A DNA stretch of 64,000 nucleotides from Vreelandella nigrificans (GCF_002374315.1 NZ_NWUX01000002.1:301730-365729); one strand, 5' to 3'. Counted from the first letter of the stretch, positions 48,046 through 57,092 are shown. A program made the numbers and translations. The notes: generated by a model from the sequence alone, not told the origin.

Positions 48046-49172
48046 TGCAGTTCACTACGCTAACGCCTGTTAACGTACTCACTGGCTTTTTAGGTAGTGG
48101 TAAAACGACCTTACTGAATCGCTGGGTGCGTCAGGCGTCCATGCGCAACACCTTAGTAGTGATTAACGAGTTTGGGGATATTGGTCTTGACCATCAGCTT
48201 ATTACCCACAGCGATGAGCAAGCAGTAGTAGAGATGAGTAGCGGCTGTTTATGCTGCACCTTGCGGGGCGACTTAAGCCGCACACTACAGCAGGCAATTA
48301 ATGAACTGCTAGCTAAAGGCAAGCCCGCGCCTGCCCGTGTGGTGATTGAAACCACGGGGCTTGCAGACCCTGCGCCTATTCTACAACTGTTGATGACGGA
48401 CCATTGGCTGGCCCATCGTTTTCAGCTTGATAGTGTGGTGTGCTGTGTGGATGCCGCAAACGGGGAAGCAACGCTTCAGGCACACCGGGAATCCCAGCGC
48501 CAAGTGGCAGTGGCTGATCGGCTTCTGATTACTAAAACTGACTTGGTTAATCAGGAGTGTTTAACACCGCTGGCCAACCAGCTCGCGTCACTCAATCCGG
48601 CCGCAGAACAGTGGCAGGTGGTGAATGGCAACCTTTCCCCCGATTTATTAGTGGGGGCAGGGCTTTATCGAGGTGCATCCCAAGGGTATCAAGTTGAGCA
48701 GTGGTTAAAATCATCAAGCTATCAGCTTCATCATGCCACGGATCATGGGCGCGATGAGATACAGCAACCAGGTGTTGCCTCTACGCTTGAGCCGCCAAGC
48801 AGTCAGCCATCCCTCACTCGCCATGGAGAGAATATTAATGCGTTTTGCTTTTGCATTGAGGAGCCGATTACCCCTGACGCCCTGGAGAATTGGTTAGATT
48901 TATTAATGTCTTTTATGGGGGAAAAAATGCTGCGCATTAAAGCGGTGGTACATCTGACTGACCGTGAAGAGCCATTAGCGCTGCACGGCGTTCAGCATAT
49001 TTTTCACCCACCGGCGCCACTGCCTATTAATAGCGTCACTGACCGTATCTCACGTTTTGTTTTTATCACCCAAAACGTCGCACCTGACACCGTGGCCCAG
49101 CTTTATAGCTTTTTTGCACCAGCTGGCTCATCAACGACCACATCCACATCCACGAACGAGGCCAACCCATGA
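48045..49172 (+). CDS. COG0523 GTPase, putative zinc metallochaperone
   Basis: This 375-residue G3E-family GTPase has Walker A GFLGSGKT at residues 14-21, the metal-binding CLCC at 68-71 (CxCC motif), and TKTD as the guanine motif. The C-terminal CobW_C domain is preceded by a His-containing linker. Members such as ZagA and ZigA deliver zinc to client enzymes in starvation. ATG 48045 overlaps the dksA2 stop by one base; longer readings run into dksA2. folE2 overlaps its end by four bases, making three coupled genes. Confidence 0.9.
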   Translation: MQFTTLTPVNVLTGFLGSGKTTLLNRWVRQASMRNTLVVINEFGDIGLDHQLITHSDEQAVVEMSSGCLCCTLRGDLSRTLQQAINELLAKGKPAPARVVIETTGLADPAPILQLLMTDHWLAHRFQLDSVVCCVDAANGEATLQAHRESQRQVAVADRLLITKTDLVNQECLTPLANQLASLNPAAEQWQVVNGNLSPDLLVGAGLYRGASQGYQVEQWLKSSSYQLHHATDHGRDEIQQPGVASTLEPPSSQPSLTRHGENINAFCFCIEEPITPDALENWLDLLMSFMGEKMLRIKAVVHLTDREEPLALHGVQHIFHPPAPLPINSVTDRISRFVFITQNVAPDTVAQLYSFFAPAGSSTTTSTSTNEANP

Positions 49173-50053
49173 CGGCGCTTACCTTACCCGATATTGCTCA
49201 ACAGCCCACTTGTTTACCGGGTACGCTTTCCTGGGTAGGGATGGAAGGTATTGCATTACCTGTGGCGTTGGCAGGCAGCTTGGTAAATGCCAAGGTCTCA
49301 GCTGGGGTAAGCCTGGAGGCCGCTGAGGTCCGTGGCATTCATATGTCGCGGCTTTATATGGCGCTCGAGTCTTTAGAGCATCAATCACTGACACAAACTT
49401 CGATTCAGCGCGTTCTTGGGGCTTTTTTGGATAGCCATCAAGGGTTGTCTGAACATGCTTACCTGACCTTCAGTGGTGAGGTCCTACTTAAGCGAGACGC
49501 GCTGATTAGCCCTCTATCTGGGTGGAAAAGTTACCCCTTTACGCTGCGTGGTCAGCTTACACCATCCGGATTTCAGCTTGAGCTAGACGTCTCTGTGGGG
49601 TACTCCTCCACGTGCCCCTGCTCCGCTGCGTTGGCTAGACAGTTAATTCAGCAAGCCTTTGCGGAGGATTTTGACGATATACCGCTAACCAAACAGTCAG
49701 TGCTTGCTTGGTTAGGCAGCGAAGAGGGCATTCTCGCCACTCCCCACAGCCAGCGCAGTTACGCCCATTGCTCTGTACGGCTAAAGGAGAGTGACGATAT
49801 ACCGCTAGCAGCGTTGATTGAACGTATTGAGAAAGCCTTAGGGACCGCACTGCAAACAGCGGTTAAGCGCATCGATGAACAGGCCTTTGCGCTGGCTAAT
49901 GGTCAGAACCTGATGTTTTGCGAAGATGCGGCAAAACGTTTGGAGCGCATGCTTAGAAGTATGGACGCTATCTCAGGGTTTCAGCTTAAAGTCGTTCATG
50001 CGGAAAGCTTGCATGCCCACGATGCGGTTGCGCGCTGTGAGTGGCAGTGGTGA
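49169..50053 (+). CDS. folE2: GTP cyclohydrolase IB FolE2
   Basis: This 294-residue type IB GTP cyclohydrolase (FolE2) replaces zinc-dependent FolE for the first step of folate synthesis when zinc is scarce, since it can use other metals. VGYSSTCPCSAALARQ contains the active-site Cys region, and HSQRSYAHCSV supplies metal ligand His. An N-terminal PDISxQP-like segment (LPDIAQQP) is typical. Last gene of the zinc-starvation operon. Confidence 0.93.
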   Translation: MTALTLPDIAQQPTCLPGTLSWVGMEGIALPVALAGSLVNAKVSAGVSLEAAEVRGIHMSRLYMALESLEHQSLTQTSIQRVLGAFLDSHQGLSEHAYLTFSGEVLLKRDALISPLSGWKSYPFTLRGQLTPSGFQLELDVSVGYSSTCPCSAALARQLIQQAFAEDFDDIPLTKQSVLAWLGSEEGILATPHSQRSYAHCSVRLKESDDIPLAALIERIEKALGTALQTAVKRIDEQAFALANGQNLMFCEDAAKRLERMLRSMDAISGFQLKVVHAESLHAHDAVARCEWQW

Positions 50054-50198
50054 ATGGTTTGGGCTATTCAGACAGGCCAAAATTAATCACTTTGCACGGA
50101 TGCTGAGCGGGTGTTGTCTTAGCACAAAACGTTCTATAGTGAAGGCGTTGCAAGTCATATAAGGTATTAAGGTCACTTGACCCTAATGAGGAGGAACG

Positions 50199-50849
50199 AT
50201 GTCATTACGTATCAATGCGGTAGTGCCAGATTTCGAAGCAGAAACTAGCCAAGGCCCGATTCGTTTTCATGACTGGATTGGCGATAGTTGGGCGATCCTG
50301 TTTTCTCACCCGAAAGATTTTACTCCTGTCTGCACCACTGAGTTCGGCGCAGTAGCGACGTTAAGCGCTGAGTGGGAAAAGCGCGACACCAAAGTGATTG
50401 GTGTTTCTGTTGATGGTGTTGAAGACCATAAACGCTGGGCAGGGGATATTGAAAAGTTCAGCGGTAGTAGAGTGGGTTTTCCGATTATTGCCGATGAAGG
50501 GCTACACGTTTCTAAACTTTTCGACATGTTGCCGGAAGATGCCTATTTACCCGATGGTCGCACCCCTGCTGATAGTGCCACCGTGCGCTCGGTGTTTATC
50601 ATTGGCCCAGATAAGCAGCTAAAGCTTTCCATGACTTATCCAATGACCGTAGGGCGTAATTTCGCCGAAATATTGCGTGCTTTGGATGCGCTGCAAACCA
50701 CGGTTAAACATGGTATTGCCACACCTGCTGATTGGACGTTAGGTCAAGACGTTATCATCCCCCCGAGCGTATCCGATGAGGAAGCCAAGCAGAAATTTGG
50801 CGAGTTCAATGCTGTACTGCCTTACCTGCGTAAAACGAAACTGAGCTAG
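50199..50849 (+). CDS. 1-Cys peroxiredoxin (Prx6 type)
   Basis: This 216-residue peroxiredoxin has the peroxidatic Cys45 in HPKDFTPVCTTEFG. It has no classical resolving Cys motif, and the C-terminal domain includes ILRALDALQTT as in Prx6/AhpC-TSA enzymes. It reduces peroxides, probably with glutathione or another thiol. GAGGAG lies 6-7 bases before the ATG. It is a single-gene unit with its own promoter region and a downstream terminator. Confidence 0.92.
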   Translation: MSLRINAVVPDFEAETSQGPIRFHDWIGDSWAILFSHPKDFTPVCTTEFGAVATLSAEWEKRDTKVIGVSVDGVEDHKRWAGDIEKFSGSRVGFPIIADEGLHVSKLFDMLPEDAYLPDGRTPADSATVRSVFIIGPDKQLKLSMTYPMTVGRNFAEILRALDALQTTVKHGIATPADWTLGQDVIIPPSVSDEEAKQKFGEFNAVLPYLRKTKLS

Positions 50850-50882
50850 TTGGTTTGTTTGAGCAGTATGGTTATATCACCG

Positions 50883-50915
50883 CCCGCCAGCCCCCTATAC
50901 TGGCGGGTTTATTTT
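50883..50915 (+). terminator. Terminator after the peroxiredoxin gene
   Basis: The 8-bp stem CCCGCCAG/CTGGCGGG (50883-50890 and 50900-50907) is followed by TTTATTTT. Confidence 0.85.
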
Positions 50916-50916
50916 G

Positions 50917-51021
50917 TTAAGCAGTATCTAAAGTTTGATGCCCAATTGAGTGAAAGACCTGCTGCGCGACTTTCAGGATCTCAGTCACAATTGCCTCAAT
51001 CTCTTTAACGCTGATAGCCAT
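50917..51021 (-). CDS. 34-codon ORF, hypothetical
   Basis: The minus strand encodes MAISVKEIEAIVTEILKVAQ and 14 more residues, ending SIGHQTLDTA. The peptide is predicted helical and amphipathic. Its ATG sits at the edge of a perfect inverted repeat (51019-51050) that would hide the start in the RNA. No ribosome site is clear. It could be a small regulated peptide or chance; I do not recognise it. Confidence 0.22.
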   Translation of the reverse strand: MAISVKEIEAIVTEILKVAQQVFHSIGHQTLDTA

Positions 51022-51130
51022 CATCGCGGCTGTTGTGTGCCGCGATGATGTGAGAACAGAACAGAACAGGGGAGACGCTCCCTGTTATGGGGTATGCAGA
51101 AAGGTGACTGCCCCCTCCCGCGAGAGGGGG
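51019..51130. other. Cluster of three hairpins downstream of the isocitrate dehydrogenase gene
   Basis: Three inverted repeats occur in 112 bases: CATCATCGCGGC/GCCGCGATGATG (51019-51030 and 51039-51050, perfect 12 bp, 8-base loop); ACAGGGGAG/CTCCCTGT (about 51067-51086); and CCCCCTC/GAGGGGG (51111-51117 and 51124-51130). None has a strong T run on either strand. It may be a structured 3' UTR of the leftward gene or a small RNA. Confidence 0.6.
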
Positions 51131-51144
51131 TACGCGCCCTTTTG

Positions 51145-52158
51145 CTAAGTGGTTACCTGCTCCACTAGTGCTTGAGCAAAGGTATCTGTGGTGCCGGTGC
51201 CGCCCATATCGGGAGTGACCATATCGCGGCGATTTTCCAGTACTGCGCGAATACCGTGGCGAATAGCGTCGCCTTTTTCATTCATGCCCAAGTGATCAAG
51301 CATCTGTGCTGCTGCCAGCAGTAGCGCACAAGGGTTGGCTATTTTTTGCCCTGCAATATCCGGTGCCGAGCCGTGCACCGCTTCAAAAATAGCTGCCTTT
51401 TCACCAATGTTAGCGCCGGGGGCTAAGCCCAAACCGCCCACTAACCCTGCACACAAGTCAGAGAGGATATCGCCAAACAGGTTAGTAGTAACGACCACAT
51501 CGAACTGATGCGGGTTCATTACCAACTGCATGCAAGCGTTATCCACGATCATTTCCTGAAACTCGATCTCTGGATACTCTTTAGCAATTTCCCGAGCTAC
51601 GTCCAAAAATAGCCCTGAGCTGGTTTTGATAATGTTGGCCTTATGAACAGCAGTGACTTTTTTGCGGCCATTGTTTTTAGCTAGCTCAAACGCGTAACGG
51701 ACGATGCGCTCGGAACCATGGCGGGTTACTTTTATTACCGAGATCCCGGTGTTGCCATCGTCAATCATCTCCTGACCATCGGAGAGGTAGGCGCCTTCGG
51801 TATTTTCCCGTACGGTAATCATGTCGATATCTTCGTAGCGAGAGCGTGTGCCAGGGAAGCTGATGGCTGGGCGCACGTTCGCATACAGGTCGAAATGACG
51901 GCGCAATTGAACATTGATAGAGGAGAAGCCTTTACCAATAGGGGTGGTCAGCGGGCCCTTTAGAGCGATGCCGTATTTCTCAATCGCATCAAGCGATTCT
52001 TGAGGAATTAGCGTGCCGTGCTTTTCCAGAGCTGCGAGTCCTGCATCAACAAAATCGTAATGTAGACCACACTCCAAAGCATCCAGTACACGCAGGGTAG
52101 CATCCATGATTTCGGGGCCAATACCGTCGCCCTTAATTACTGCAATTGATTGACTCAT
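51145..52158 (-). CDS. NAD-type isocitrate dehydrogenase (isocitrate/isopropylmalate family)
   Basis: This 337-residue enzyme of the beta-decarboxylating dehydrogenase family begins SIAVIKGDGIGPEIMDATL. The substrate loop FSSINVQLRRHFDLYANVRP carries the Ser-x-Asn and arginines typical of isocitrate dehydrogenase rather than isopropylmalate dehydrogenase. The cofactor segment HGSAPDIAGQ has the Asp-Ile pair of NAD-using enzymes. Metal ligands appear in TTNLFGDILSD. ATG 52158 has AAGGAGC upstream; a longer reading to 52308 is rejected. Tartrate or homoisocitrate activity is a less likely alternative. Confidence 0.85.
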   Translation of the reverse strand: MSQSIAVIKGDGIGPEIMDATLRVLDALECGLHYDFVDAGLAALEKHGTLIPQESLDAIEKYGIALKGPLTTPIGKGFSSINVQLRRHFDLYANVRPAISFPGTRSRYEDIDMITVRENTEGAYLSDGQEMIDDGNTGISVIKVTRHGSERIVRYAFELAKNNGRKKVTAVHKANIIKTSSGLFLDVAREIAKEYPEIEFQEMIVDNACMQLVMNPHQFDVVVTTNLFGDILSDLCAGLVGGLGLAPGANIGEKAAIFEAVHGSAPDIAGQKIANPCALLLAAAQMLDHLGMNEKGDAIRHGIRAVLENRRDMVTPDMGGTGTTDTFAQALVEQVTT

Positions 52159-52676
52159 GTGCTGCTCCTTTGAAGTGAACGTTGTTAGCCAAGTGAATAT
52201 TATGCAAGAAAAATGGCTCCAATGGGGCTTATGGTAAGCCAATGCAAGGTAAGAGGTCATCCCGAAGTCGTCGTCTAAACGTCTAGGATGTAAGATGCAT
52301 GATGGCAATTTTATTGGTAGAATCTTGCGCCTTGTTGCATTGCAGCTTTCCGAAAGCTGGTTTAGATGGCCGCTTTATCGATTTTTCGTAAAAATTTAAT
52401 AAGGCAATATTGAAATGAAACGCCTACTGGTAGCCTCTTTGCTGCCCACCTCAGGGCTGATGACTCCACCCTAGGTAATCCCCCTCCTAAAACGCTATGG
52501 CGCTTATTGCGTTACAACAGCGTTCGGCTTGTCTTGGCCAATTTTTGCTACTGGCGCGAAAAATGTCGCTGTAACGTAGCGTACTCCATACCTATTGATA
52601 ATTAGCCCGCACGATATTGCTGCTTTAAACGCGGCGTTGGTGCGTTGTGATTCATCCTCAACCATGGACTCCCTGA
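52159..52676. other. 518-base intergenic region
   Basis: The right half carries a 53-codon minus-strand ORF (52504-52665, listed separately). At about 52345-52362 a small palindrome (AGCTTTC/GAAAGCT) is visible. A 19-residue plus-strand ORF, 52415-52474, reads MKRLLVASLL then stops soon after; it looks like a decayed signal peptide start. The remainder probably holds promoters for the leftward isocitrate dehydrogenase gene and rightward sulP. Confidence 0.5.
52504..52665 (-). CDS. 53-codon ORF, unassigned
   Basis: An ORF from ATG 52665 to TAA 52504 encodes a peptide with [20 protein letters not shown] in its centre and a DKPNAVVTQ end. A GGGAG lies close upstream (3-base spacing, short). It has no recognised domain. 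It is divergent from sulP and its start lies 11 bases from the sulP ATG. It could be a small protein, part of a dispersed intergenic repeat, or a gene remnant. Confidence 0.35.
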   Translation of the reverse strand: MVEDESQRTNAAFKAAISCGLIINRYGVRYVTATFFAPVAKIGQDKPNAVVTQ

Positions 52677-54167
52677 ATGACACTTTTCAGTAAGCAAGAG
52701 TGGTTCTCTAATATTAAGGGCGACACGCTCTCAGGTATTGTCGTCGCGCTGGCGCTAATTCCTGAGGCGATTGCGTTCTCAATTATTGCGGGCGTTGACC
52801 CTAAAGTAGGACTTTATGCCTCGTTTTGTATCGCGGTAATTATTGCCTTTACGGGTGGCCGTCCAGGTATGATTTCTGCGGCTACCGGCGCCATGGCGCT
52901 GCTGATGGTTACTCTGGTGCGTGAGCACGGCCTTGAATACCTGCTGGCCGCAACGCTGTTGACGGGGGTATTACAGATTATTGCGGGTTACCTGAAGCTT
53001 GCTGAATTGATGAGATTTGTATCTCGTTCGGTAGTTACCGGTTTTGTGAATGCGCTGGCGATATTGATATTTATGGCGCAACTGCCTGAGCTAACCAATG
53101 TGACGTGGCACGTATACGTGATGACCATGGCGGGTTTAGGCATTATTTATCTTTTCCCATACCTTCCGGTGATCGGTAAATCGATCCCCTCTCCTCTGGT
53201 GTGTATCGTGGTGCTTACCGTGGTGTATATGGTGAGCGGTATGGATATTCGTAGCGTTGGTGATATGGGGGAGTTGCCCGATACACTACCCGTGTTCTTG
53301 TGGCCTAACGTACCGCTGAACCTGGAAACACTGATGATTATTTTCCCAACAGCGCTAATGTTGACTGTGGTAGGCCTTCTGGAATCGATGATGACTGCCA
53401 CCATTGTGGATGATCTGACCGATACGCCCAGTGATAAAAATCGTGAGTGTAAAGGCCAAGGTATTGCCAATATTGGTGCCGGCCTAATGGGAGGGATGGC
53501 AGGTTGCGCGATGATTGGTCAGTCGGTGATTAACATTAAATCAGGTGGTCGCACGCGGCTCTCAGCATTAATTGCCGGTGTAGTACTGCTGATGATGGTG
53601 GTATTTCTTTCTGATTGGGTATCTCAGATCCCCATGGCAGCACTGGTTGCCGTGATGATTATGGTCTCGATTGGCACCTTTAGCTGGGAGTCGATCCGTG
53701 ATTTGAAAAAGCACCCAATGAGCACCAACGTTGTAATGGCTGCTACAGTTATTGTAACCGTTGTGACGCATAACTTAGCGATTGGTGTCTTTGTGGGCGT
53801 GCTGTTGGCAGCCATGTTCTTTGCTAACAAAGTTGGCAACATCCTGTACATCGGTTCTAAAGACGTGGCTGCCGGCAAAGAGCGTGAGTATCAGGTGGTT
53901 GGCCAAGTGTTTTTTGCCTCCTCTGAGCGCTTTATTGCTGCCTTTGATTTCAAAGAGAGCATTGATAAGGTCACTATCAACTTATCAAAAGCCCACTTTT
54001 GGGATATTACCGCTGTTCAGGCGCTTGACCGCGTGGTGATTAAATTCCGCCGTGAAGGTACCGAGGTAGAGCTGGTGGGTTTGAGCGAAGCCAGTGCGAC
54101 AGTGGTAGATCGTTATGCGGTTCATAATGATCCAGCCGCAGTTGAAAAGCTGATGGGTGGCCACTAA
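52677..54167 (+). CDS. SulP family anion transporter with STAS domain
   Basis: This 496-residue SLC26/SulP transporter has about eleven to fourteen helices and the first-helix motif [32 protein letters not shown] and [18 protein letters not shown] segments follow, with a cytoplasmic STAS domain in the last ~95 residues ([20 protein letters not shown]). The substrate may be sulfate, bicarbonate or another anion; this subgroup lacks close characterised members that I can name. A universal stress protein gene starts 19 bases downstream, suggesting paired control. Confidence 0.9.
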   Translation: MTLFSKQEWFSNIKGDTLSGIVVALALIPEAIAFSIIAGVDPKVGLYASFCIAVIIAFTGGRPGMISAATGAMALLMVTLVREHGLEYLLAATLLTGVLQIIAGYLKLAELMRFVSRSVVTGFVNALAILIFMAQLPELTNVTWHVYVMTMAGLGIIYLFPYLPVIGKSIPSPLVCIVVLTVVYMVSGMDIRSVGDMGELPDTLPVFLWPNVPLNLETLMIIFPTALMLTVVGLLESMMTATIVDDLTDTPSDKNRECKGQGIANIGAGLMGGMAGCAMIGQSVINIKSGGRTRLSALIAGVVLLMMVVFLSDWVSQIPMAALVAVMIMVSIGTFSWESIRDLKKHPMSTNVVMAATVIVTVVTHNLAIGVFVGVLLAAMFFANKVGNILYIGSKDVAAGKEREYQVVGQVFFASSERFIAAFDFKESIDKVTINLSKAHFWDITAVQALDRVVIKFRREGTEVELVGLSEASATVVDRYAVHNDPAAVEKLMGGH

Positions 54168-54186
54168 TTACCGCAAGGAGAGCGAG

Positions 54187-55044
54187 ATGACTGAACACGT
54201 ATTAGCTGCAATTGACGGTTCCCGGTTTTCAGAAGGTGTATGCGACTACGCCGCGTGGGCAAGTTTGGCACTCAGTGCACCACTAAGCTTTGTGCATGTG
54301 GTGGATAATCACTCCCAAGTGCCTGATGAGCACAACTTGTCGGGCAACCTGCGCTTTGGTGCTCGCGAGCGCCTGATGAAAGAGCTTTCTGAGCTTGATG
54401 AACAGCGCGCCAAGGTGAATCGCGAGCAGGGCAAGTTGATGCTGGAAGCCGCCAAAGCACGAGCCGTGGAAGGAGGGGTTAACGACCCTGTTACCCGTCA
54501 GCTTAACGGCACGCTGGTTGAAACCCTGGTAGAGCTAGAAAAAGATATACGCCTGCTGGTGGTTGGTAAGCGTGGCGAAACTGCACACCAAGCCAGTGGC
54601 CACTTAGGCTCTAACCTTGAACGTGCGGTGCGTGAAATGCATCGCCCGATACTCATGGTGCCGAAAACCTTTAAGCAGCCTGAAAAGGTACTTATCGCGT
54701 TTGACGGTAGCAAAACCGCTCGCAAAGGCGTGGAAATGCTGGCCCGTTCACCACTGTTTGCGGGTGCAGAGTGCCATGTGCTGATTGTGGGTGCCGACAC
54801 CGTTGAGCCACGCTTACAGCTGGGGTGGGCGCTAAGCACGTTGCACGATGCTGGACACAAGGCAGAGGGCGCTATTCGCGCTGGCGATGTGGACGACGCC
54901 CTGCAAACCTATGAAGGCGAGCATGGGATCGATTTATTGGTAATGGGGGCTTACGGTCATTCGCGTATTCGCCATTTGCTAGTAGGTAGCACCACCACTG
55001 CCATGCTACGCAGTAGTCGGATACCGGTGCTGATTTTGCGCTAA
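54187..55044 (+). CDS. Tandem-domain universal stress protein (copy 1)
   Basis: This 285-residue protein has two UspA domains. The first starts HVLAAIDGSRFSEGVCDYA; the second starts VLIAFDGSKTARKGVEML and ends with the ATP motif GAYGHSRIRHLLVGSTT. A middle VVGKRGETAHQASGHLGSN carries a similar motif for domain 1. It follows sulP by 19 bases with AAGGAGAG upstream of ATG 54187. Its paralogue at 57093 is very similar throughout. Usp proteins adjacent to transporters often sense ATP or AMP and tune transport; the SulP link is inferred. Confidence 0.9.
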   Translation: MTEHVLAAIDGSRFSEGVCDYAAWASLALSAPLSFVHVVDNHSQVPDEHNLSGNLRFGARERLMKELSELDEQRAKVNREQGKLMLEAAKARAVEGGVNDPVTRQLNGTLVETLVELEKDIRLLVVGKRGETAHQASGHLGSNLERAVREMHRPILMVPKTFKQPEKVLIAFDGSKTARKGVEMLARSPLFAGAECHVLIVGADTVEPRLQLGWALSTLHDAGHKAEGAIRAGDVDDALQTYEGEHGIDLLVMGAYGHSRIRHLLVGSTTTAMLRSSRIPVLILR

Positions 55045-55096
55045 CTCCCTGCTCGTAAACACTTACCGATTAGCTCGCTTTTGCGTACTCTTCCGC

Positions 55097-55132
55097 AGCC
55101 GGCCCTCATTTTCTTGAGTGAGCCGGCTTTTT
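55097..55132 (+). terminator. Terminator after sulP-usp
   Basis: AGCCGGC (55097-55103) pairs with GCCGGCT (55122-55128), with inner CTCA/TGAG pairing, followed by TTTT. The adjacent gene is convergent. Confidence 0.85.
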
Positions 55133-55137
55133 AGTGG

Positions 55138-56091
55138 CTAATCAGGCAGTAGTTTACTGGGGAGCCAACGTAAATACGCCACCATGCCAAATAGTTCTAC
55201 TAGGGACTGAAATACAATCACTACCACCACAGTCTGCCAACCGTTGGGCAGGGCAAGCGCGATGGGGAGCATAACGAAAGAGTTGCGCGTACCAAAGCTA
55301 AAGGCGAGGGTTCGGGCACTTCTTGCAGGAAGTCTAAATAGCCTTCCAAGCATTTTTCCCAGTATCGCTGCCACCACCAAGTAACCCGTAAAAATAAATA
55401 CCACCTGCACGAATACATGGGAAAGTGCCTGCGCGCTATTGACCTGTGTTGCTGCAATTACCAACACCACCAAAGCAAGCAGTGGTACCGGTAGGTAGCC
55501 AAGATGCCCGATGGCGAGTCTCATGGTGTGATAACGCTGGGCGGCAAATTCCGTCAGCCATGCCAATCCTAAGGGCAGCAAAATTAGCCCAGTGAATGCA
55601 CTGAGCAGATGTGTAGAAAAGATTAGCTGGAACCATTCGCCGCCTAAGAATAGCCATAGATAGACTGGCAACATGACCATTTGTACCAGTAGCAGTAGTG
55701 GTGTGGCTGCAATGGCGAGGGCGGCATCGCCTTTGCCTAAGTGCGTAAAGGTAATAAACCAATCGGTGCAAGGCACTAGAAGCACTAGCAGCATCCCGGC
55801 GATTACCGGAGGGGAAAGCGGTAGCCATAGCACTAAAAGCCCTAATAAAGCTGGAATAACAATAAAATTGCCTGTTAGCAGCGCCGCCATAAAGCGGATA
55901 TCGGTAAGGCTTTGCCTGATATGTAACAGCGGAATTTGCGTGAAGGTGGCGTACAGCAGTACGCCCAATAGAGGCCATAGAAAATGTTCAAACGATGACG
56001 TCAGCGTAGGAGCCAATATGCCGACGCTCAACCCTAAACAGATAAACCCCAAGTAAAGCCAGGACTGCTGCTGTTCTAACTGTTCGCGCAT
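55138..56091 (-). CDS. Acr3-like/bile acid:sodium symporter family transporter
   Basis: This 317-residue protein with about ten helices belongs to the BART superfamily. The region VPCTDWFITFTHLGKGDAALA resembles the conserved Cys-containing helix of Acr3-type arsenite exporters and its KGD signature. FGTRNSFVMLP in the C-terminal half matches the family crossover motif. It is annotated in relatives as an arsenic resistance protein, but arsenite transport is unproven here and no ars genes are adjacent. It follows the twin crcB genes on the same strand. Confidence 0.82.
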   Translation of the reverse strand: MREQLEQQQSWLYLGFICLGLSVGILAPTLTSSFEHFLWPLLGVLLYATFTQIPLLHIRQSLTDIRFMAALLTGNFIVIPALLGLLVLWLPLSPPVIAGMLLVLLVPCTDWFITFTHLGKGDAALAIAATPLLLLVQMVMLPVYLWLFLGGEWFQLIFSTHLLSAFTGLILLPLGLAWLTEFAAQRYHTMRLAIGHLGYLPVPLLALVVLVIAATQVNSAQALSHVFVQVVFIFTGYLVVAAILGKMLGRLFRLPARSARTLAFSFGTRNSFVMLPIALALPNGWQTVVVVIVFQSLVELFGMVAYLRWLPSKLLPD

Positions 56092-56145
56092 AGAAATACC
56101 CGAGAGTCACTGGGTGAGGGCTTCTTCCTGGAACCGAATGGCGGG

Positions 56146-56541
56146 CTATTGAGTAGTGGGTCGAGAAAGTGCCATGCGTTCTCCTAACCAGGCAGCCAGT
56201 AACCATAACGGTAGGCTGATCATTACATAAAGTAGTGCTAATGCTGGATGTCCTTGCTGAATCAGATACAGAGTCTCCAGGCTAAATAGCGAGAACGTGG
56301 TAAAACCACCGCAGAAACCAGCCACGAGTAGCGGTTGCCAGCGTGCGAGGCTGGTATGAGGAAAGCGTGAGGCAGTTGCAGCTAGCCAGCCAATTAACCC
56401 TGAGCCTAGTACGTTAACTAGCAGAGTGCCCCAGGGAAAGTAACCTCCAAGAGCTGCAAAAGATGCAAGTGACACAGCATAGCGCAGTACGCTGCCAATA
56501 CCACTGCCAACGCCGACGGCTAAATAGGCTTTCCAGCTCAT
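56146..56541 (-). CDS. crcB: Fluoride channel subunit CrcB/FluC (second copy of pair)
   Basis: This 131-residue four-helix Fluc protein has GVGSGIGSVLRYAVS at the start, WGTLLVNVLGSGLIGW in the middle and GFCGGFTTFSLFSLE, which contains the channel Phe and Thr residues. Fluc proteins form dual-topology dimers exporting fluoride. It overlaps the upstream crcB copy by four bases, so the pair may form a heterodimer of oppositely oriented subunits. Confidence 0.92.
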   Translation of the reverse strand: MSWKAYLAVGVGSGIGSVLRYAVSLASFAALGGYFPWGTLLVNVLGSGLIGWLAATASRFPHTSLARWQPLLVAGFCGGFTTFSLFSLETLYLIQQGHPALALLYVMISLPLWLLAAWLGERMALSRPTTQ

Positions 56542-56921
56542 CGTACCCCCATACCCAGCAGCCAGCCCAACGTGCCCATTGCAAGACCTAATATGAGCGT
56601 CGCGGCAATGTTAATGGCAGCGCGCAGCGAATGACCACTTTGCCAAAGCTCAAGGGTTTGTAAGCTAAACGATGAAACAGTGGTGTAGCCACCCAGTAGC
56701 CCTGCTACGGCGAATAACCATAGCGGCTGCGCGGCTGGCATCCCGTAGTAACCCAGCAGCCAGCCTGCTATCAAGGCTCCGCTGGCATTCACGATGAGAG
56801 TGCCCCAAGGAAAAGCTTTACCCAGTAGATGGGCTATGAGATTAGAAACTGCGAAGCGCCCCATGCCGCCCAGCGCTCCACCCAGCGCCACTAACAGTAA
56901 GCTTGCGAAGCCATGCCCCAT
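56538..56921 (-). CDS. crcB: Fluoride channel subunit CrcB/FluC (first copy of pair)
   Basis: This 127-residue Fluc protein starts at ATG 56921, with AGGAG upstream; a longer reading to 56969 has no ribosome site. GGALGGMGRFAVSNL, WGTLIVNASGALIAGW and GLLGGYTTVSSFSLQT are the family blocks. The TTVSSF motif differs from the TTFSLF of the second copy, which fits subunit specialisation. I see no fluoride riboswitch in the 170-base leader. Confidence 0.92.
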   Translation of the reverse strand: MGHGFASLLLVALGGALGGMGRFAVSNLIAHLLGKAFPWGTLIVNASGALIAGWLLGYYGMPAAQPLWLFAVAGLLGGYTTVSSFSLQTLELWQSGHSLRAAINIAATLILGLAMGTLGWLLGMGVR

Positions 56922-57092
56922 GCTTACTCCTTTTTTGCTGGCTGCATGATGAGTCGCTAATTGTATCACCTGAGTAGAGAGCTAAAAGTATATGTAGTAA
57001 AAACGTGTAAAAGTGTCGTTGAGCAATAAGTTCGTGTAAAAAAGGGTGAGAATAACAACAGCGTTTATGCACCCGCTCCAGGAGAAGCCTTC

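Noticed and set aside
52159..52308. N-terminal extension of the isocitrate dehydrogenase gene
   Set aside because: The family start MSQSIAVIKGDGIGPE is at 52158 with AAGGAGC upstream; the extension has no family similarity.
52415..52474. 19-residue signal-peptide-like ORF
   Set aside because: It stops after MKRLLVASLLPTSGLMTPP with no continuation in any frame; at most a gene remnant.
56922..57092. Fluoride riboswitch ahead of crcB
   Set aside because: I could not find the conserved crcB-motif core or a fitting pseudoknot in the leader.
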